NCBI GenBank assembly: GCA_038030265.1
Contig: CM075942.1
Coordinates: 51,178,751-51,242,750 of the forward strand
Length of the DNA stretch: 64,000 bases
DNA from: Corythucha ciliata
Lineage: Eukaryota > Arthropoda > Insecta > Hemiptera > Tingidae
Reading direction: 5' to 3'
This document shows positions 33,630 to 48,600 of this stretch, one piece after another (positions within the stretch are counted from its first letter, which is position 1; the number at the start of each line of letters is the position of its first letter). Below the pieces are notes generated by a model, which worked only from the letters and a program-made list of their open reading frames with translations, made no database searches and was not told where the DNA came from. A program made the position numbers and the translations under genes.

Positions 33630-36600
33630 ATCAACGATCGAAGGAAAAAGGTTTTTTGGAGACCTAAATCAGTCTCAATAGTCAAAATGGGAATGTTGAC
33701 AACAGACTCGGCCAAGTTTTCGAGATTTCTGTGGCTGAAGCTCAACTGTGGTTCGACCTGTGGGTCTGTGGGTCATGTAAGACCAATTTTAAAGGTGGAG
33801 CTTTGTGTAGTTTGGTTTCTGTGGTTTGGCTTCACTGTGGCTTGGATCTTTGCTGTGATTTGTGAGCTTTTCAATTGGCCTTTTTTGTGGTTGGAGCCTC
33901 ACAGAACTTAAAGCCGTCGGGACGAGATGACCCAAATAAAAAAAAAAAATTAAAATGGGAATCAAAGGCTACTCTAACATGGAGTATACGCATGCTTCTA
34001 GAATCAACTGGTGATTTATAGTGATTTTTTTACCATTTCAACCCTATTTTCCCCCCTCCACCTCGACCGATTTGGCCCAAATGCAATACCGACCGGGGTC
34101 TTATGACTACTGATTTTTGTGCCGAAGCGCGTTCCGCTAAATTAATTTCTTCGAGAGTTATCGTGCTAACAAGAAAACGGCCATAAGCTTATAAGCTTAT
34201 ACATATACAATATACAGGGTGTTTCAGGACGAAGGCCGTATATTTTAATATTAACATAGGGTCGCAAATGATTTCTCTTGAAGTTACAGGCACATTTGTG
34301 TATTTTTAGCCACTTGCTGTTTTTCATCTAAAAAGTTGTTTCAACGACTAAATCTTTTTTTGTAACCTTAAACTGCTGACGTTTTTGGAAGGATCACACA
34401 ATTTTACTTCAGGAAATGTCGATCAACATAATTTTAGTTGCCTCCAAAAATTTCAGTAATTCGTTAAAAACGAAGAAAGAGGCGTTTTCGAATTTTCCTG
34501 TGTACGTCAATGCCAGTTTCTGACCAAGTGATCATAGTGAAAAATTTTCGCCGATTTCAGTAAAACATCTCCATCTCGTGAGCTTTCAATTGTTTTTTGA
34601 AGAATGGAAATCGGTTCATTTTTATTTTTATCTCATATAACACACACAACAACACAAAAAATTTAGGGGGGACAAAACTCCCAAAAAATTTACCCCCCAC
34701 CCCCCTGACTGTCAACTTTTAAGATATTGGGGGAAAACTTGGTATGTACATTGAATAAATCAACCTAAAATGTATTCTAAAGAACACCTACGTATTTTAA
34801 TCATTTCCAATCATGTCCAACAGCTGCTCTTTTGTTTTTCGTTTTCTTGTGATGCGTTTTTTCCAGAGTCAATATTTCTCACACACTAAGGCCCGATTTC
34901 ACCAAATTCTTAAACCAAGATCAACAACTAATCACGATTACAATGTGAACGCTTGTATCAGAATTCATGTGGCTCGCTATTGGGAACTAATCACGATCAA
35001 CTTTAAACGAGATCAATTTTGTTGGTGGAAATGGGCCCAAGTATCTGTACCAATTTCAGGAAGTGCAAAATCTACACGATGGAGACGAAATTAATCGCAT
35101 TATTTTTTATCACTGGGTGTTCGAGAATCAGTATTCCGTTCCTCTTACTCTTTTTTTCGGACAATGCCACGTTTACATGAGACGGTATGAACAACAGTCG
35201 AACTGGCGCCAGTGGGAGGAAGAAAACCTCAACGCCGCGATCGAAAGCAATTCAGCGCCGATTTTTATGAATGAGTGGTGTGGTATGATAGGGAGGGATC
35301 TTATTGGACCTCACTAAACCGATTAATTAGCAAAAGCCAACAAATTTACTCTGTTATCAAACGCGTTTAAGGAAGGTTCACCTATGCCTAATTGATGACT
35401 TACTCAGTGTTTTTTCACACGTTAGCAACAATATCTCATGGAAAAATGGACCGATTTAAATTTTTCAAAAATCATTTGAAAGCTCTCAACGCGGACATGT
35501 TTGACTGAAATTGGCGAAAATTTTTCACTATGATTACTTGGTCAGAAACTGGCGCTGACGTACATAGGAAATTTGGAAAACGCCGGTTTCTTCATTTTTA
35601 AAGAATTACTGAAATTTTTGGAGGCAACTAAAATTATGTTGATCGACATTTTCTGAAGTAAAATTGTGTGATCTTTTCAAAAACGTTGGCAGTTTAAGGG
35701 TACAAAAAAAGGTGCAGTCGGTGTAAGGTCTTTTTGGAGGAAAAACAGCGAATGGCTAAAAATAAAGGCAAATGTGCCTGTAACTTCAAGAGAAATCATT
35801 TGCGACCCTATGTCAATAGGGTGATTTTGGTCGCAATTACTTAGTACTACAGCATATTAAAATATACGGCATTCGTCCTGAAACACCCTGTATATGAATC
35901 CTGGAGACCACTGAATTCGTGTTCTAGAAGTTCTGAAACGTGAAAAAAACATGACATGACCCATGTTTGCAACCATCACGACGAGACCAATAGTGCATTT
36001 TCAGAGTGAAATGCACTAAAATAACAAAACACGATTTAACCTTTCTCTCGGAAGTCAGAAAATAACAGTAACTTGCGAAAGTTTATAATTCTCAGATGCA
36101 GAATATGGAGGAGAGGAGTCAACTTATCTCTCCGCCTCGTAGGTATGTGGCTTAAGATAAGTTATATCTATAATATCTAAGAAACTAATCGTTTTGTTTA
36201 GGATTTTTTGTTTTTTTAATTTGTCAGCTTAAAAGCGCTACGTGGCCTAAAATCGAGTATTAACAATAAACATTACACAGTACAAAGCCACACTTTCGTC
36301 CATTTTCACGATCCAGCTCCATTGACTGTGAGGGTAGTTTGCGAATAGGACTGTGATAAAGCCGTGAAATTAGACATTAGCTTCGTTCGTTTGTCAGTCC
36401 CGGACTACTCCGAGCAGCACGAGATTTTGCAACCTAACGGGTTATCATGTGGAATAACAGGGGAAAAATGATAAAAGGTTAGTACTTTCAGTGGTGCTAG
36501 TGCAGCTCCGGACTACAAACGAACGGAGCTAATGCTATGTGGTTATTATGGATTACTTAGAAAATAGTTAGTTCACAATAATTCCACGCAGTTGATTTGA

Positions 36601-39600
36601 ATCCCAATTTGATCCTCCATTGGACGGGTTCCCTAATTTTAGCTGGAAAGAGTTTAATGTACTGAATGAAGGGAATTAATTAATAAAAAAGTCATGTCTA
36701 CCCACAGTGAGTAATCGCAATGACCTTTGAAATTCGAGAGAAAAAAGGGCTAATGGATTGATCTTTTGTAACATTCTCGCTTTTATGTTTACTGTTTCTT
36801 CGTCGCACCAAAAAGTGTATCACTTCGGTGTGTATACCGGCCTTTTTAACCGCCCTGTCAACATTTCGGGATGGATTACACTTTCGTAACTTTATCAGTC
36901 GCGATCCATCGCGTCATTTTGTAGAAGGTGAAGGATTCAAGACGTCTAAAAACTGGTTCGCAGCGTGATCCAAATAAAAAAAAGTGAGTCGAAATTAAAG
37001 GTCTCCTCTCTTAATCCCGTCTCGATAGGGAGATAGGGAGTGAAATCCACATTTAAACATCTTGACTGAATTCAGGGGGCCATAACGGAAATTTATAGCT
37101 TTAATAATTCTTAGATTGGCTATACGAGCTCTCGAACAGTATAATAATACAACGCGTAACGAGATATGTACCCCCATCGCCCTTGTGCAACATACATTAT
37201 CGAAAGCAGCAATCGTAAACCAAAACTTTCTCCCATTCGCGTGGGGGAGTTCCCACTCTATACGCGATTGTACCGCGCGCGTCTGCGGGGCTAATGATCC
37301 CAATATGGAACCCCCTTTTTTTATTTTGCAACGGGGAAGAAATGTTTTGTAAAGGTGGGAAGGGGGGGGGGTCGTCGAATAAATTATGTCACTGCCCTGC
37401 ATATGATTGTGGAATAGAAGAAAAACGAAGGTGACCCCTCTCCACATTAGAAGAGCGTCAACCATTTCAAAAAACAAAAAAAGTAGGTAATTATTCAGTC
37501 ACGTCCCTTGGGCAACCGAACAAATTATTATATTTTTATTTATTTTTGGACCACCTATCATTCCGCTCGAAAAACTGTGATATTAACCTTTACAGCTAAT
37601 GGAATAATAACACGCTGCAGGGCCAACACCCAAATGGATATAATTACGTTTTTTGGAGGGGAGGGGAAAAGGTTATTGGAATATAAAATAAATATTAGGT
37701 CGAGTCAACAGTTGGGTAGAGGGCGTGCTCATGGTGGGAGGGGGAGGGGTGATGGCTAAGTCTTGTAATTTTCACATCTTGCGTTGCCAAAAAAGAGATT
37801 TGACATTCTTTAAAATACTCAAAAACCGGATTTTCACTGTACCATCATCACCATCATCTCTTTTTAATTTTAAAAATTCTCTAAGATTGTTGTGATAATG
37901 AAATTGGAATACTACCTTTAAGATCAGTTCTTTTGATTTACGGCTTGAGGTTATTACAACGTATTCAGAGCAGTTCTGTAAGGGCGATTATTTCTTGCAC
38001 AACAGCATTTTTAGCAAACTTTTTTTCTTTATGTATATGTATAGAAAATTCAGCGTATAAAGAGAGTGTAAATGCCAAGTTCCTACGTTGCCAAAATTTA
38101 CAAACAAACGAATTATTATTTCTCTCCTACCACGGAAAATCGGGGCTAAAAACTGCAAGCGCCGCACGGTCGAAGAGTCAAGATTCGACGGGTAAATAGC
38201 AACGAAATTGGAAGTTTCAAGGCATATCCGTAAAATGCATATTACGGGGTTAAATAGTCGTGAAACTGCATGTTTTGTGAGGATATAAACAGTCACGAAA
38301 TCACGCGATTTTTCTGGCAAGTTTCTGGTCTTAACATTCATGAAGAGGTTGCGAAAAGTTCCGAGTCTACGAAATTTTAAGTTTTTCGGGTCAAAATACC
38401 CAGAATTGTAGGATTCAGGCCATTTTTTAGTGGCTGTGGAATCCAGGCTCCATGCTCTGACAGCCATCCATGTTGGTCCGTAATACATATAATGTTTGTA
38501 TAATTATACGTATAATACATAATCATTTTTTTTTTTAAGATACGGAAACTTCAAGGCATTCATATGCCCTTGAGGCATAGGTGGGGACGCCCAGCCATGG
38601 CCGGGTGCTCACTGGGTCCGCAAAAAGTCGACACATTCGGACTTCACGCCATAAAACTGCCTTGCGAATAGTCAATCAAGCCAATGCGTACCCAGAGGGG
38701 AGGGGTGATAGGTGGATCGCCCCTTCCGGGAGGCCGTTTTTAGCCAAATTTTTGCTAAATCCCAGCAATACAAAGGGCATTCATTACAACATCCGTCCTC
38801 CGACGGTCCTTAGTAGGCTGCGGACTGCCGAAATCGCCCTCTCTATAGGATTTCTGTAGGTGTGCCCCTGAGTCAAGCCCAGCGCGAGCAACACAGCGCG
38901 AGCGAGCTAGCACGAGCGAGTATTGCTGTAACCGTCATCAGACTGCAATCAGTTCGTAAGGTGGACATGGTCCCCCTTATTATGGGGGGGGGGGGAGAGA
39001 GAATGGTCAGTTTATCGATTTTATGGCGCTAATAGTCAATTTATCTTTTAAGGGTGCGAATTGCCAGGGCACGAATTGTCCGCAGTTTCGCCGTTTTCAA
39101 GGCGCGGAGGATCAGTTTTTTTGGGTGCCGATATAGCCACTTTGAAGACGCGAATCGTCTGTATAGCCTCTGTTGGGGCGCAAATGATCAGTTTGGCTAA
39201 TTTTTGGATCGTGAATTTCTGGTAAGAGCACGCCATTTTTAGGACTCAAATACCCAGTTTTGCTATTTTTAGGGAACATCAGTTAATACATTTTCATGTT
39301 CGTTTGACCATTTTTGACGCGCGATAATGGTCGATCTCACCATTTTCAGGTCATGAGTCATCCATTTAGGGGCTTTCAGAGCGCGAATGATCGCCACTTA
39401 AACAATTACTGGGCCGCAAAAAACTGTCAGTATGGTCATTTTTAAGGCATGAATAGTCAATATGAGGTTTTCAGCGCTCGAATCATCAGTTTTACTAGAT
39501 GTAATGGTCAGTATTGCTGTTTTAAAATCGAGAAATTTCCAGTTTTTCAAGCGCTAATGGTCAGTTTGGCCAATTTAAGGACAGGAATCGTCTGTTTAGG

Positions 39601-42600
39601 CATTTTCAAGGCGCGAATCGTCAGTTAAGCTATTTTTAGGGCGCATAGAGTCAGTTTTGTCGATTTTAGGGTGCATAGTCATGAGGTTTGACATTTATAG
39701 GGCACGAATAGGACGTCAAACCAAGGCGATAATGGCCAGTTAGGGCATTTTTGGCGCGCGACTAGTCGATTTTGTTATTTTCAGGGCGCGAATTGTCAGT
39801 TTTGCTATGATTAGTAGGGTGCAATCAGTTCGTTCTAGCCAATTAGGTACGAATGGTTATTTTTACCAGTTTCAGGACGCCCATTTTAGAGCGGTAATCG
39901 CCAGTTTGTCTATTTTCAGGGCGCGTGAAGTCATTTTGGCTATATTTTATACAGCATTAAATGAACGAATCGTCAGTCTTGCCATTTTGGGGCGCGATTA
40001 TAGTCTGTTTTCAGGTAGTGAATTACTGTCAAGTAATTTTTGCCAGTTGAGCGAAGCACAAAATTTCCCAAGCCCCTCCCTTGAACACATCCTGGATCGG
40101 CGTCCGAGTACGAGTATGCCATTTCTAGGGCGTAAATAGCCAGTTTTGCTGTTTTTAGGGCACGAATGGTAAATTTAGACATTTTCAAGGCGTGAAGGCT
40201 CAGTTTGGCTATTTTTGATGCGCAAATGGTCGTTTTTGCCATTCTCAGGACAGGAATCATCTGTTTAGGCTTTTCCTGGGCGCGCATAGTCAGTTTAACA
40301 GTTCTTAGAGTGCAAATAGTCCGTCAAACTAAGGCGCGAATTGTCAGTTTGGTTATTTTTAGCACGCGAATGGTCAATTTAGGCATTTTCAAGACGGGAA
40401 TCATGATTTTTCTGGAATGTTCAAGGCCGCACGAATCGTTGGTTTAGCCATTTTCAGGGCGCGTGAAGTCCGTTTGGCTATTTTTATGGTACAGATAGTC
40501 AGTTTTGCCATTTTGAGGCCCGAGTATAGTCAGTCTAGGATTCTTTATGGTGAGAATAGCTAATTTAGCTGTTTTTAGGCAGCGAATGGGCTGTCAAGTC
40601 ATCTTCCTGGACAGTGGTATAAATACCATTGATGCCGTGGATAGTTACTTAGCGGGGCTAAATTGCAAAATAATAAACTTTTAGGGTCATAATACAAATC
40701 AGGTTTTTGTTGTTACTTTTGTTTATTTTGTTTGTTTATTCCTGTTCTTTTGCTTATTCATTTTATTTTATTTATTTATTTATTTATTTTTACATATTTA
40801 TTTTTTTAATTTTTATTTCTTAAAACTATGCTGGGCTAAAGTACTCTGGGAGGGGTTCTGACCCTCAAAACCCTCCCCATGGGCACGTCACTAGGTACAA
40901 GTGTACAAGTATGCAGATAAAAAAAATGCTTAGGTAAATGTAAAGTCCCATCACTGGAGGATTGAGGATCACTGGAGTGAGTGAGAGATGAGGAGGCTCA
41001 CAAAATTAGCGCGGTGGCGACAAAAACATTCAAATTCATGCAGACTCGCTTGAATTTTAGTATGTCAAAAAGGTGGTTGTAGTGAACAGTGATGTAAGGG
41101 TGAGGTGGGGGTACTCATTGTCACTCAAAACAAAGCGAACATTTTGAAGACTGCTGAAGTGGGCGTTAAGGGAGTGAGAGAGTGAGAGAGTGAGTGAGAA
41201 TGGTAAAACAGCGAATAATGGGCGGAGGGCGCAATCAGGTCAGACCTAAAAACCAAAAGGTGACATTTTGAAAGTTTGGTAATAACACGCATTCGTTGCC
41301 CGCCGCGTCCGAGGGTGTAAGAAACCATCCGTTCATTAAATCTGACAACTCCCACAGGCAGCTCCCTTTATATAGTCCAAAAACGAACACCCGTGTCTGG
41401 CGGGCGGGGGACAGGCGGTGGTTTGAAGAGAAATCAAACTCACTCAGATTCAGTGTCTCTTAAATCCTCTTATAGAGGAGAGTAAGAGATATAAAAACAG
41501 AAAATGAAATATCTGAAAGGTCCCCATCAGGTACTCAACCGTAAAACTGATAAATCGTATATTAGGTGTTTAGAACGAACTTTGGACTTGCACAGTTTTA
41601 CCCGCGAAAACAAGAAGAAATACCCCCCTCCCCCTATTTTATCACCTTGAAAATAAAATTGAGAGATGGAAGGGAAAATATATAAAAACGATATGTGCTA
41701 CTTGGAAACCTTGGCCCGTTGTGAGTCCCAGAACATCTCTCCCCTCTCCACAGAAGGTATATCTAGATCCTGCGTCACTTGGCGTGCCAATCCGATTAAT
41801 AGGATTTGCATATTGAATTTTTTCGTGATGTAACCCTTTAAGACATCTTTTAACTAGATCAGAAAAAATTGTGGGATTGAGACACATCAGCAGGGAAATC
41901 ACCTAAACAAACAAAAAAACTGGTCGCAAGTTCTGAAGTATGTGCTTCTGAGTAATTAAATTGATAAGATGCTGCGTATGGTAGTTACTACTGTATGAAT
42001 AAAACAGAAAGAAAAGAAATAACTCAGAAGAAATAATCCTTATTTTTACGCTCTCCCGTCCCTTGTTTCTTTTTTCCTAGTTTAGGGGAAGGGGGTGACG
42101 GAAATAGGGCGAGGAATATCACGGTATCTGGAATGTTTCAACAAATATACGGTTCAAAGCACGCGCTTAGCCGGTTCCATCGTTGTTTTTAATGCTTTTA
42201 TCGGGGCTTTAAAGAGGAAGGTCTCATACCTTATTTATATAGACCAACTGTAATGCCATAAATGGGGGTCCCTTAAAAGCACGAAGTCATCCTCTCATAT
42301 GAGGGGGGGGGGGGCACACAGTGGATCCTCTTCGCTTGTTGCCATTTTATTCAGTGTTTTTGCGTTGCATCTCATCCATTTTTCTACCGCGGGTGAGTGT
42401 GAAAAGAACGCGGCTGTTAGCGGTGTTCCCGATATAGTGGCGTTCGTGGGTAGACGGACGCTTGTAATGAAAGGACTAACATTGCCGTGCTTCAAGTTGT
42501 CGCTATTTCTAATACTCGTTCAATAATTAAATATCAGCACCTCTATTTTTATTTAACCAAGCGCACACCAGCAAAACATCGCTTATATATTTAGGCATAG

Positions 42601-45600
42601 GCACCTCCGTCTCAGCCTCCTCATCTTATGAACTTCCGCCCACTCGATAACCGTAAAAATTAGAGGGGCTCACTGATGGCTACGGACTAGTATAAAATAG
42701 AAGTTGCGAGAGAGCGAAAATCCGAAATCGTTCATCACTTTTGTCAAGAAAGCCTGGCGGAGATCTTTAAATGGAGATTTGAACGCGCAAGAAAGTAGCC
42801 ATGAATCCATCTCCCTTCACAAAAACCAATTAAAAAAAAAGGTCAAAAGTTTGATACATGAGAGGATGCACTCTCTTTATAAATGATATACATCACAGTA
42901 GCTTCGTAACCGGTAGGGGGAGAAAAGTCCAATTATTCTGCGTCATATATCACCTCTTCACATTGTCCAATTATACGAAAGCATTTCTTCTTTTTTTCCA
43001 CGCCTTATGTTCCTTTCTTAACCATTATTTCCTTTTTTCTATTTGTGCATGTGAGGAGAGCGGGAGATTAATCCGGGGTAAAAACTATTTAAAGTGCCCA
43101 GGCAAACGGACGTTCTAAGCGTGTGGTTTGTTATATAAATCGCGTTTTAAAGCTGTATGGTGACCTTTAGAGGAGAAGTCGAGACTCTCCAAGTGGAGCA
43201 TTGAGAAAGACTCCGACAATGTCGTGCTTGAGCGAGCAAACGCACGATTAATTATCGATATTATACTTCTCTTCCGCCACAAACGTTTCGTCTCTCTTCA
43301 CTCCCTTTTGCGTCACTGTGGCCCTTTCACTATAACTTTTGCGCTTTTTTTGTTGGACTTGGGCCTTCGTGAAAACGTTATAGTTCTTGGCTGTACGCAC
43401 AACCCTGAAATGTCTCGTAATTTTGGTTTATTATTCATTCTGTATAATGCACGTATGTTTTTGGCCAGGAAAATATTTTTTACAACCCACCCTCAAACCT
43501 TTTCTGTTTACGTTTTAACATGTCTAGATTCGATTTCTGCTCGTTCTTTCGCACATAGGCTCGATTTGGGGTCCTGCTGGATCAGCTTGATCAACTAACT
43601 CCCTGGGATTTTATGGGCCAAAAGGGGGTCCAAAATGAGAATTTTCAAAGGTTTTGAAATCATAGGGGTGTGGGGTGTAGATTTTCATGTAATTTCAAGA
43701 TGGATTTGGCTACATTCATGAATAATAAACCCTTGTATAAAATTTGCAGCATTTTAGCTCGTCTTTTGTGGACTTGAAGAAAAAACTTTCAATAATGCGT
43801 TATAGTAGGGGAGCCCACGATGCTAAATGGGGATTTACTTGAGCGTCGTAGAGACCTATTGGGTTGCAAAGCTTATATGGTAAAAAGATAAAATTGTTAT
43901 ATGATGCACACCTTTTCATCGGTGGGGGAAGCAGCTATAGACTTTCAAAAATGTAAAAAAAAACCGTTGTATGGACATTCTCGAGCGCGTCAGATATTTA
44001 CAGCATCAATTGTCTCCGTATTTTCAATGAAGTGTGCATGTTAATCTGACAGTTTGCATGGTGGGGGTGGTCGTACGTAAGGGTTGAAAATGAAAAAAAA
44101 AAAAAAAAAAAAAAATAATCGAGCGCGTCAGATTTTCTAAGGGAATGTTAAGTGAACCTAAAATAAGCTCTCATTCAATAATCTGACGATTTGGAGTTGA
44201 CGCAAACTTGTGGCCCTTATCAGAATGTGCAAAAAAAACCGTCATTTTGAAATACTCGAGCGCGTCAGATTAAGATATATATGCTTCATACTGACGATCT
44301 AAACGTGCTCTCTAGTAATCTGACGATTATCTGGAGGGATTCGCCTAATCTGACACTTTTTTTTAAAATTCGCCCTATATTTGGTGCCTAAGTCCTAGTT
44401 TTCAGCACCATTTTCGAAAGAGTAAGTTGAGGTTAACTGAAATTGTGATGTAAAGGACCTTTTTCTACAATAGTTGAATAATGATAACTTTATTCAACTG
44501 ATATGAGAGAGAAAAGTGCAATTTTTTTAAACTTAATTATTCAACACATATGGCAACCTATTCAGTAAAATTTAGCGCCGGCGCTATCGACCCGTGTTCC
44601 CGAATTGGAACATATGTTTCACACAAGACGGGTGGGCGCTAAGTTTCACTGAATTGGCCCCAAGAATTGAATAATGACTAAACTTTATCGACGATTTTTT
44701 TCTATTTCGGCTTATGGAAATCGTCAGATTAGATATTTTTCGTTATCCTTGAATTATTCCCTTCAAAATAAAAAAAAAAGTAGCCACGCTCGAGAATGTC
44801 AAGATGACGTGTTTTTTTTTTACAAGTTTGTAGACCTCCTCCGTTTTTGCGTCACTCTTAAATTGTCAGATTAGTGGAATATAGACTTTTTAGCATGTAA
44901 TTAATTCCCACTTCCTTAATCTGACGCGCTCGAGAATGTCTGATGATCAATTTTTTTTTACTAATCTGACGCTTTATCCTTGACGGGCGGCCACATTTAT
45001 AGGGCTCATATTTGGTGGAGATACTCAACTAGGTACAAGGTATCCGCATATCCGTAGTATGTTAATCTGACGCGCTTGAGTAAATCCCGAAATCCCCTCT
45101 TGGGCCCCCCTACTATTAATAATAAACGAAAATAAGCTTTAATGCAATGGCGAAATGAATTTTTCATATTTTGCTTCCTTGACCCACCGTTAAAATTCCC
45201 TGCCGAGAATTCTTCTTTTGTAATTTTGTTAATAATCGGATAGTCCGGGAGCCCACAGTATGAAAAATCCGGGTCATTTGATCGTGTCTGGCTCCTGCAC
45301 AGGACATTTTTTATGGTCTAGGAGATGACACTTCTGAGATCGCCAGAAATTTTCAGTGGGACATGGGCTCACAGCAGAGCTAGCTGTTGACAAGCACACC
45401 TTTGGGTGCTTTGAAAACGACTGACGAGAGTAAAAAGTCATTACCCACGACCAATACGTTACGAATAAACCAACAACGCCGTCCAATTATGTTCTAGATA
45501 GCGCCATCAGCGAGCTCTAGAAACTTTCGAGGCTCGCTTTATTTAAGGGCTTTATTGGAAATTATATAGCGGTGGTGGTTTTCTAGTTTACCAATTTTTA

Positions 45601-48600
45601 CATTTGCCTGCCGTTTTCAAGCAGCGCAAAGGTGTGTTTGCCAACAGCTATGTAGTTCTGATGTGAGCCTCTGCCCCACGGAAAATTTCTGGCGATCTCA
45701 GCCGTGTCATCTCCTAGACCATGAAAACCGTCCTGCGCAGGTGCCAGAGACGATCAAATGATCCGGATTTTTCATACGGTGGGCTCCCGGACTTGGAGGC
45801 ATCATTTTGGAATTAAGGAACTGGTCTCTCAATTAGACATGCGGCTCTTGTTTTTTATTGAATTTTCTGGTTCTGATCAAGTGACATTTATACATATACA
45901 TATAGCTCCACTCCCTCATTAACCACCCCCTTATGATAGTCAACGAAAAATTGTTTGCCAACTTTTTCTAACCATTTAACCTCTCAAGAAGCGGGTCATT
46001 TATGAGAGAAAAAAGGGGATAATCGAGCAAAAAAAAGGTTCACAAATCATTTTCTGTCCGAACTAATTTCTACGTCAAGCTCCCCTTGGAAGATAAGAAT
46101 AATGAGAGCGTGCCGCGTATTCGTGACTCTCAAACTTTTTTTTCTCGTTGTCCTCCACTTCTTATACCTCTTCAATAACGTCTACTTTTGTATAGGGCTT
46201 CCACTTTTTCTTCAACTCAGCAGGTGACTTTTCAGCTAGGGAGTCTTTCTAAAATGTTTTATGTAATCAAATATTTTGACAGTCCTATAAAGAGGTCTAG
46301 AAACAAAACCGCTTGATTCACTCAACCTTCCCCTAATAATATTCATCAAGATTATTAGTTTTTAAGATAGTAACACGATGAGGGACGTGTAAAGGAAAGA
46401 AGTCGTGCAAGAAGGGCAAAAGAAAATATTGTATAAGTAGGGCACACTACCAAGTGCTCCCGTCTCGACGATCATAATATGTATAAGATTAGCACAAATC
46501 CGTCCTATACATCTGAGTATAACTTTATGGAGGAGTTTTTTAATCCCTCTGGTTGTTTTTCAAAAGGCTATCGACCTCCTCTTCTTTGTAATTAATACCT
46601 ACTAAATAAAACTGAATGGGTTTTGATTGAAAAAACAAAAACAAAAAACAAATAACATGGGCGTATAGCTATAGCTATAGCTCAAGAAAAAAGGGTGGGC
46701 AGCTTTTCGCATTACATATATTATGTATACCCTGAGCCCTAGCCGCTACTCCCCGCCCTAGCGCCACGTTGGGCCCTAGCGGCTATTCTTCTCAACAACG
46801 AACGAACGAATGAGGGGGGGGGGAGATAAGAGTAATCTGGATCGATCAGGGCACTCGTCAAGAGCGTAGCCATCGAGGGGACAAAGGTGGGCAGCCACAC
46901 ATCCCTTATTCAACTCGTCTTTGCTCGAAAGCAGCCAGCTGCACTCGGAGACCTTCAATTCGCTCCTTCAAAACTGGCTGATTATAGCATTAAAACTGAA
47001 CATTTAGCCCCTAAAAACACAAATAATCTTGATATTCCTCTCGAAACACAGATTTTCCACAGATAAAATGACCATTTTTTGCTAATTTACTTCACCGCTA
47101 AAATGGATAAAAACGCTAATTCATGGCAAAAATTGACGAAAAAATCGCTCATTCTCATCTAAAACTAAGAAAAAGCGCTAATTCGAGGCTCAAAGTGAAA
47201 AAACGCCAATTCACGGTGAAATTGTGAAAACCGCTCATTATTCGCGGGAAAAATTGAGAACAAGCGCTAATTCACAGCTTTAATTCGCAGCTATATATAA
47301 ATTGAGAGAAACAAACGGAAAATTGCAAAATTTTGGAGACGAATATCACCGAAATTGGGAGTTTCTTGTCTGAAATTCACGATATTGCATTGCACGTTTC
47401 GCATCTTATGTTCGCGAATTTGAAATTTTGGGGGATTTCTTTTTAGTGGCCATGGATGCCTGGCCCCACAAAGCTCAAAGCCTGGAAAAGATAGTCACAA
47501 AATCACATCTCTCGGAGCCAAAAGTATGCCGAATTGCAAGTTTCGTTTCGAAATATCAACGAAATCGCGATAGTTTCCGGTATTTATTTCATCAGAATTG
47601 TAAGTTTTTAGTCTTTAATTTTACGAATTTGAAAGTTTGGGGGATTTTTTTCAAGAAACGCGGAACCCGGGCTAGCCTAGCACGAAAGCGTTCCGACAAA
47701 TAGCCGCAAAGTCAGAACATTTTTGAGGCAAATATCCACGTTTGTTTCGCAAATTTTTTTCTACAGGCATTGCTTCCGGGTGTCTAAAGCAGCTGATGGC
47801 TTTCTGACTTTAATTAAGCAAATTTCATGGCTTAAGCGAAATTGGAAAGTTTGAGGCACTTTTTAGTTTAGAAGGCCCGGACCTTGGGCTGGCCATCCCC
47901 TACATGCGCTGTTAAACGATAGATCCTTGTCGTGATAGTCTGATAGTAACAGTAAATTAATATTAATAGTCGGAGAATTAATATTAAACTATTAATGTTA
48001 AATTAATATTAATAGTCGGGAGAATAGTAGGAGAATTGTTTTATTTTGACAATAAAAGTGCAAAAAAGAGCTACTCTTCTCGTATAAAAGAAAGTCGCAT
48101 ACACTCCGTGAAACTCGTTCTTTCGAGATTTATGCGTGAGAAGTTCTAAATGCCACTTGAATGAAGAGGAAGGATTACGAGATCTGATCCAGTTTCATGT
48201 CGTCTCAAAACACACAAAATATTACTAATATTTTGTGTGCCATTATTGTTATTACAGGACTTTCTTTGTTTTTTATTGCTTGGAGGCGGGAAAAATGGCT
48301 TAAGGCGTTTTGATTGCCATATTAGAAGGTGATGAGTGTAAATACCGCTACTCCAGTCGCGACAGCTATGACCTCCAGGGCATAGTACGGTATTCGCTGG
48401 TTAAGTAGGTGGGAGGGGGAGAAAGAGAAATGATGAAAAAAAAAATCTGGTATAATTAAGCGAGAACCATTGTTTTGAGCAACACCTTTTAGATCCAGTA
48501 ATTGGTGACGGAGTTTGCACTTATTACAGCAATCTCTCTCGCCGCCTCTTTCTTTTTTGGGAGAGAGAGAGTGAGCGAGAGAGAAAAGTTTAAATACTGA

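Larger units (their letters stand above)
34215..35890. mobile_element. 1.7-kb foldback element, TA duplication (Tc1/mariner-like)
   Basis: CAGGGTGTTTCAGGACGAAG (34215) is mirrored by TTCGTCCTGAAACACCCTG (to 35890), with TATA flanking both. The arms are inverted copies over about 400 bp: GGGTCGCAAATGATTTCTCT, TTTTAGTTGCCTCCAAAAAT and CAGTTTCTGACCAAG all recur inverted on the right. The central 0.85 kb holds a nested MITE (34890-35038) and a transposase-like relic (35177-35260). Confidence 0.85.

Noticed and set aside
36995..37477. 160-codon minus frame
   Set aside because: No motif, no splice or start context, and an overlapping frame on the other strand; likely chance in a less AT-rich patch.
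37988..38488. 166-codon minus frame
   Set aside because: Runs through a family D 30-bp array and low-complexity ends; its openness follows from the period.
39005..40640. CRISPR-like regular 30-bp repetition
   Set aside because: There are no distinct spacers, the units themselves are degenerate and contiguous, and the host is a eukaryote.
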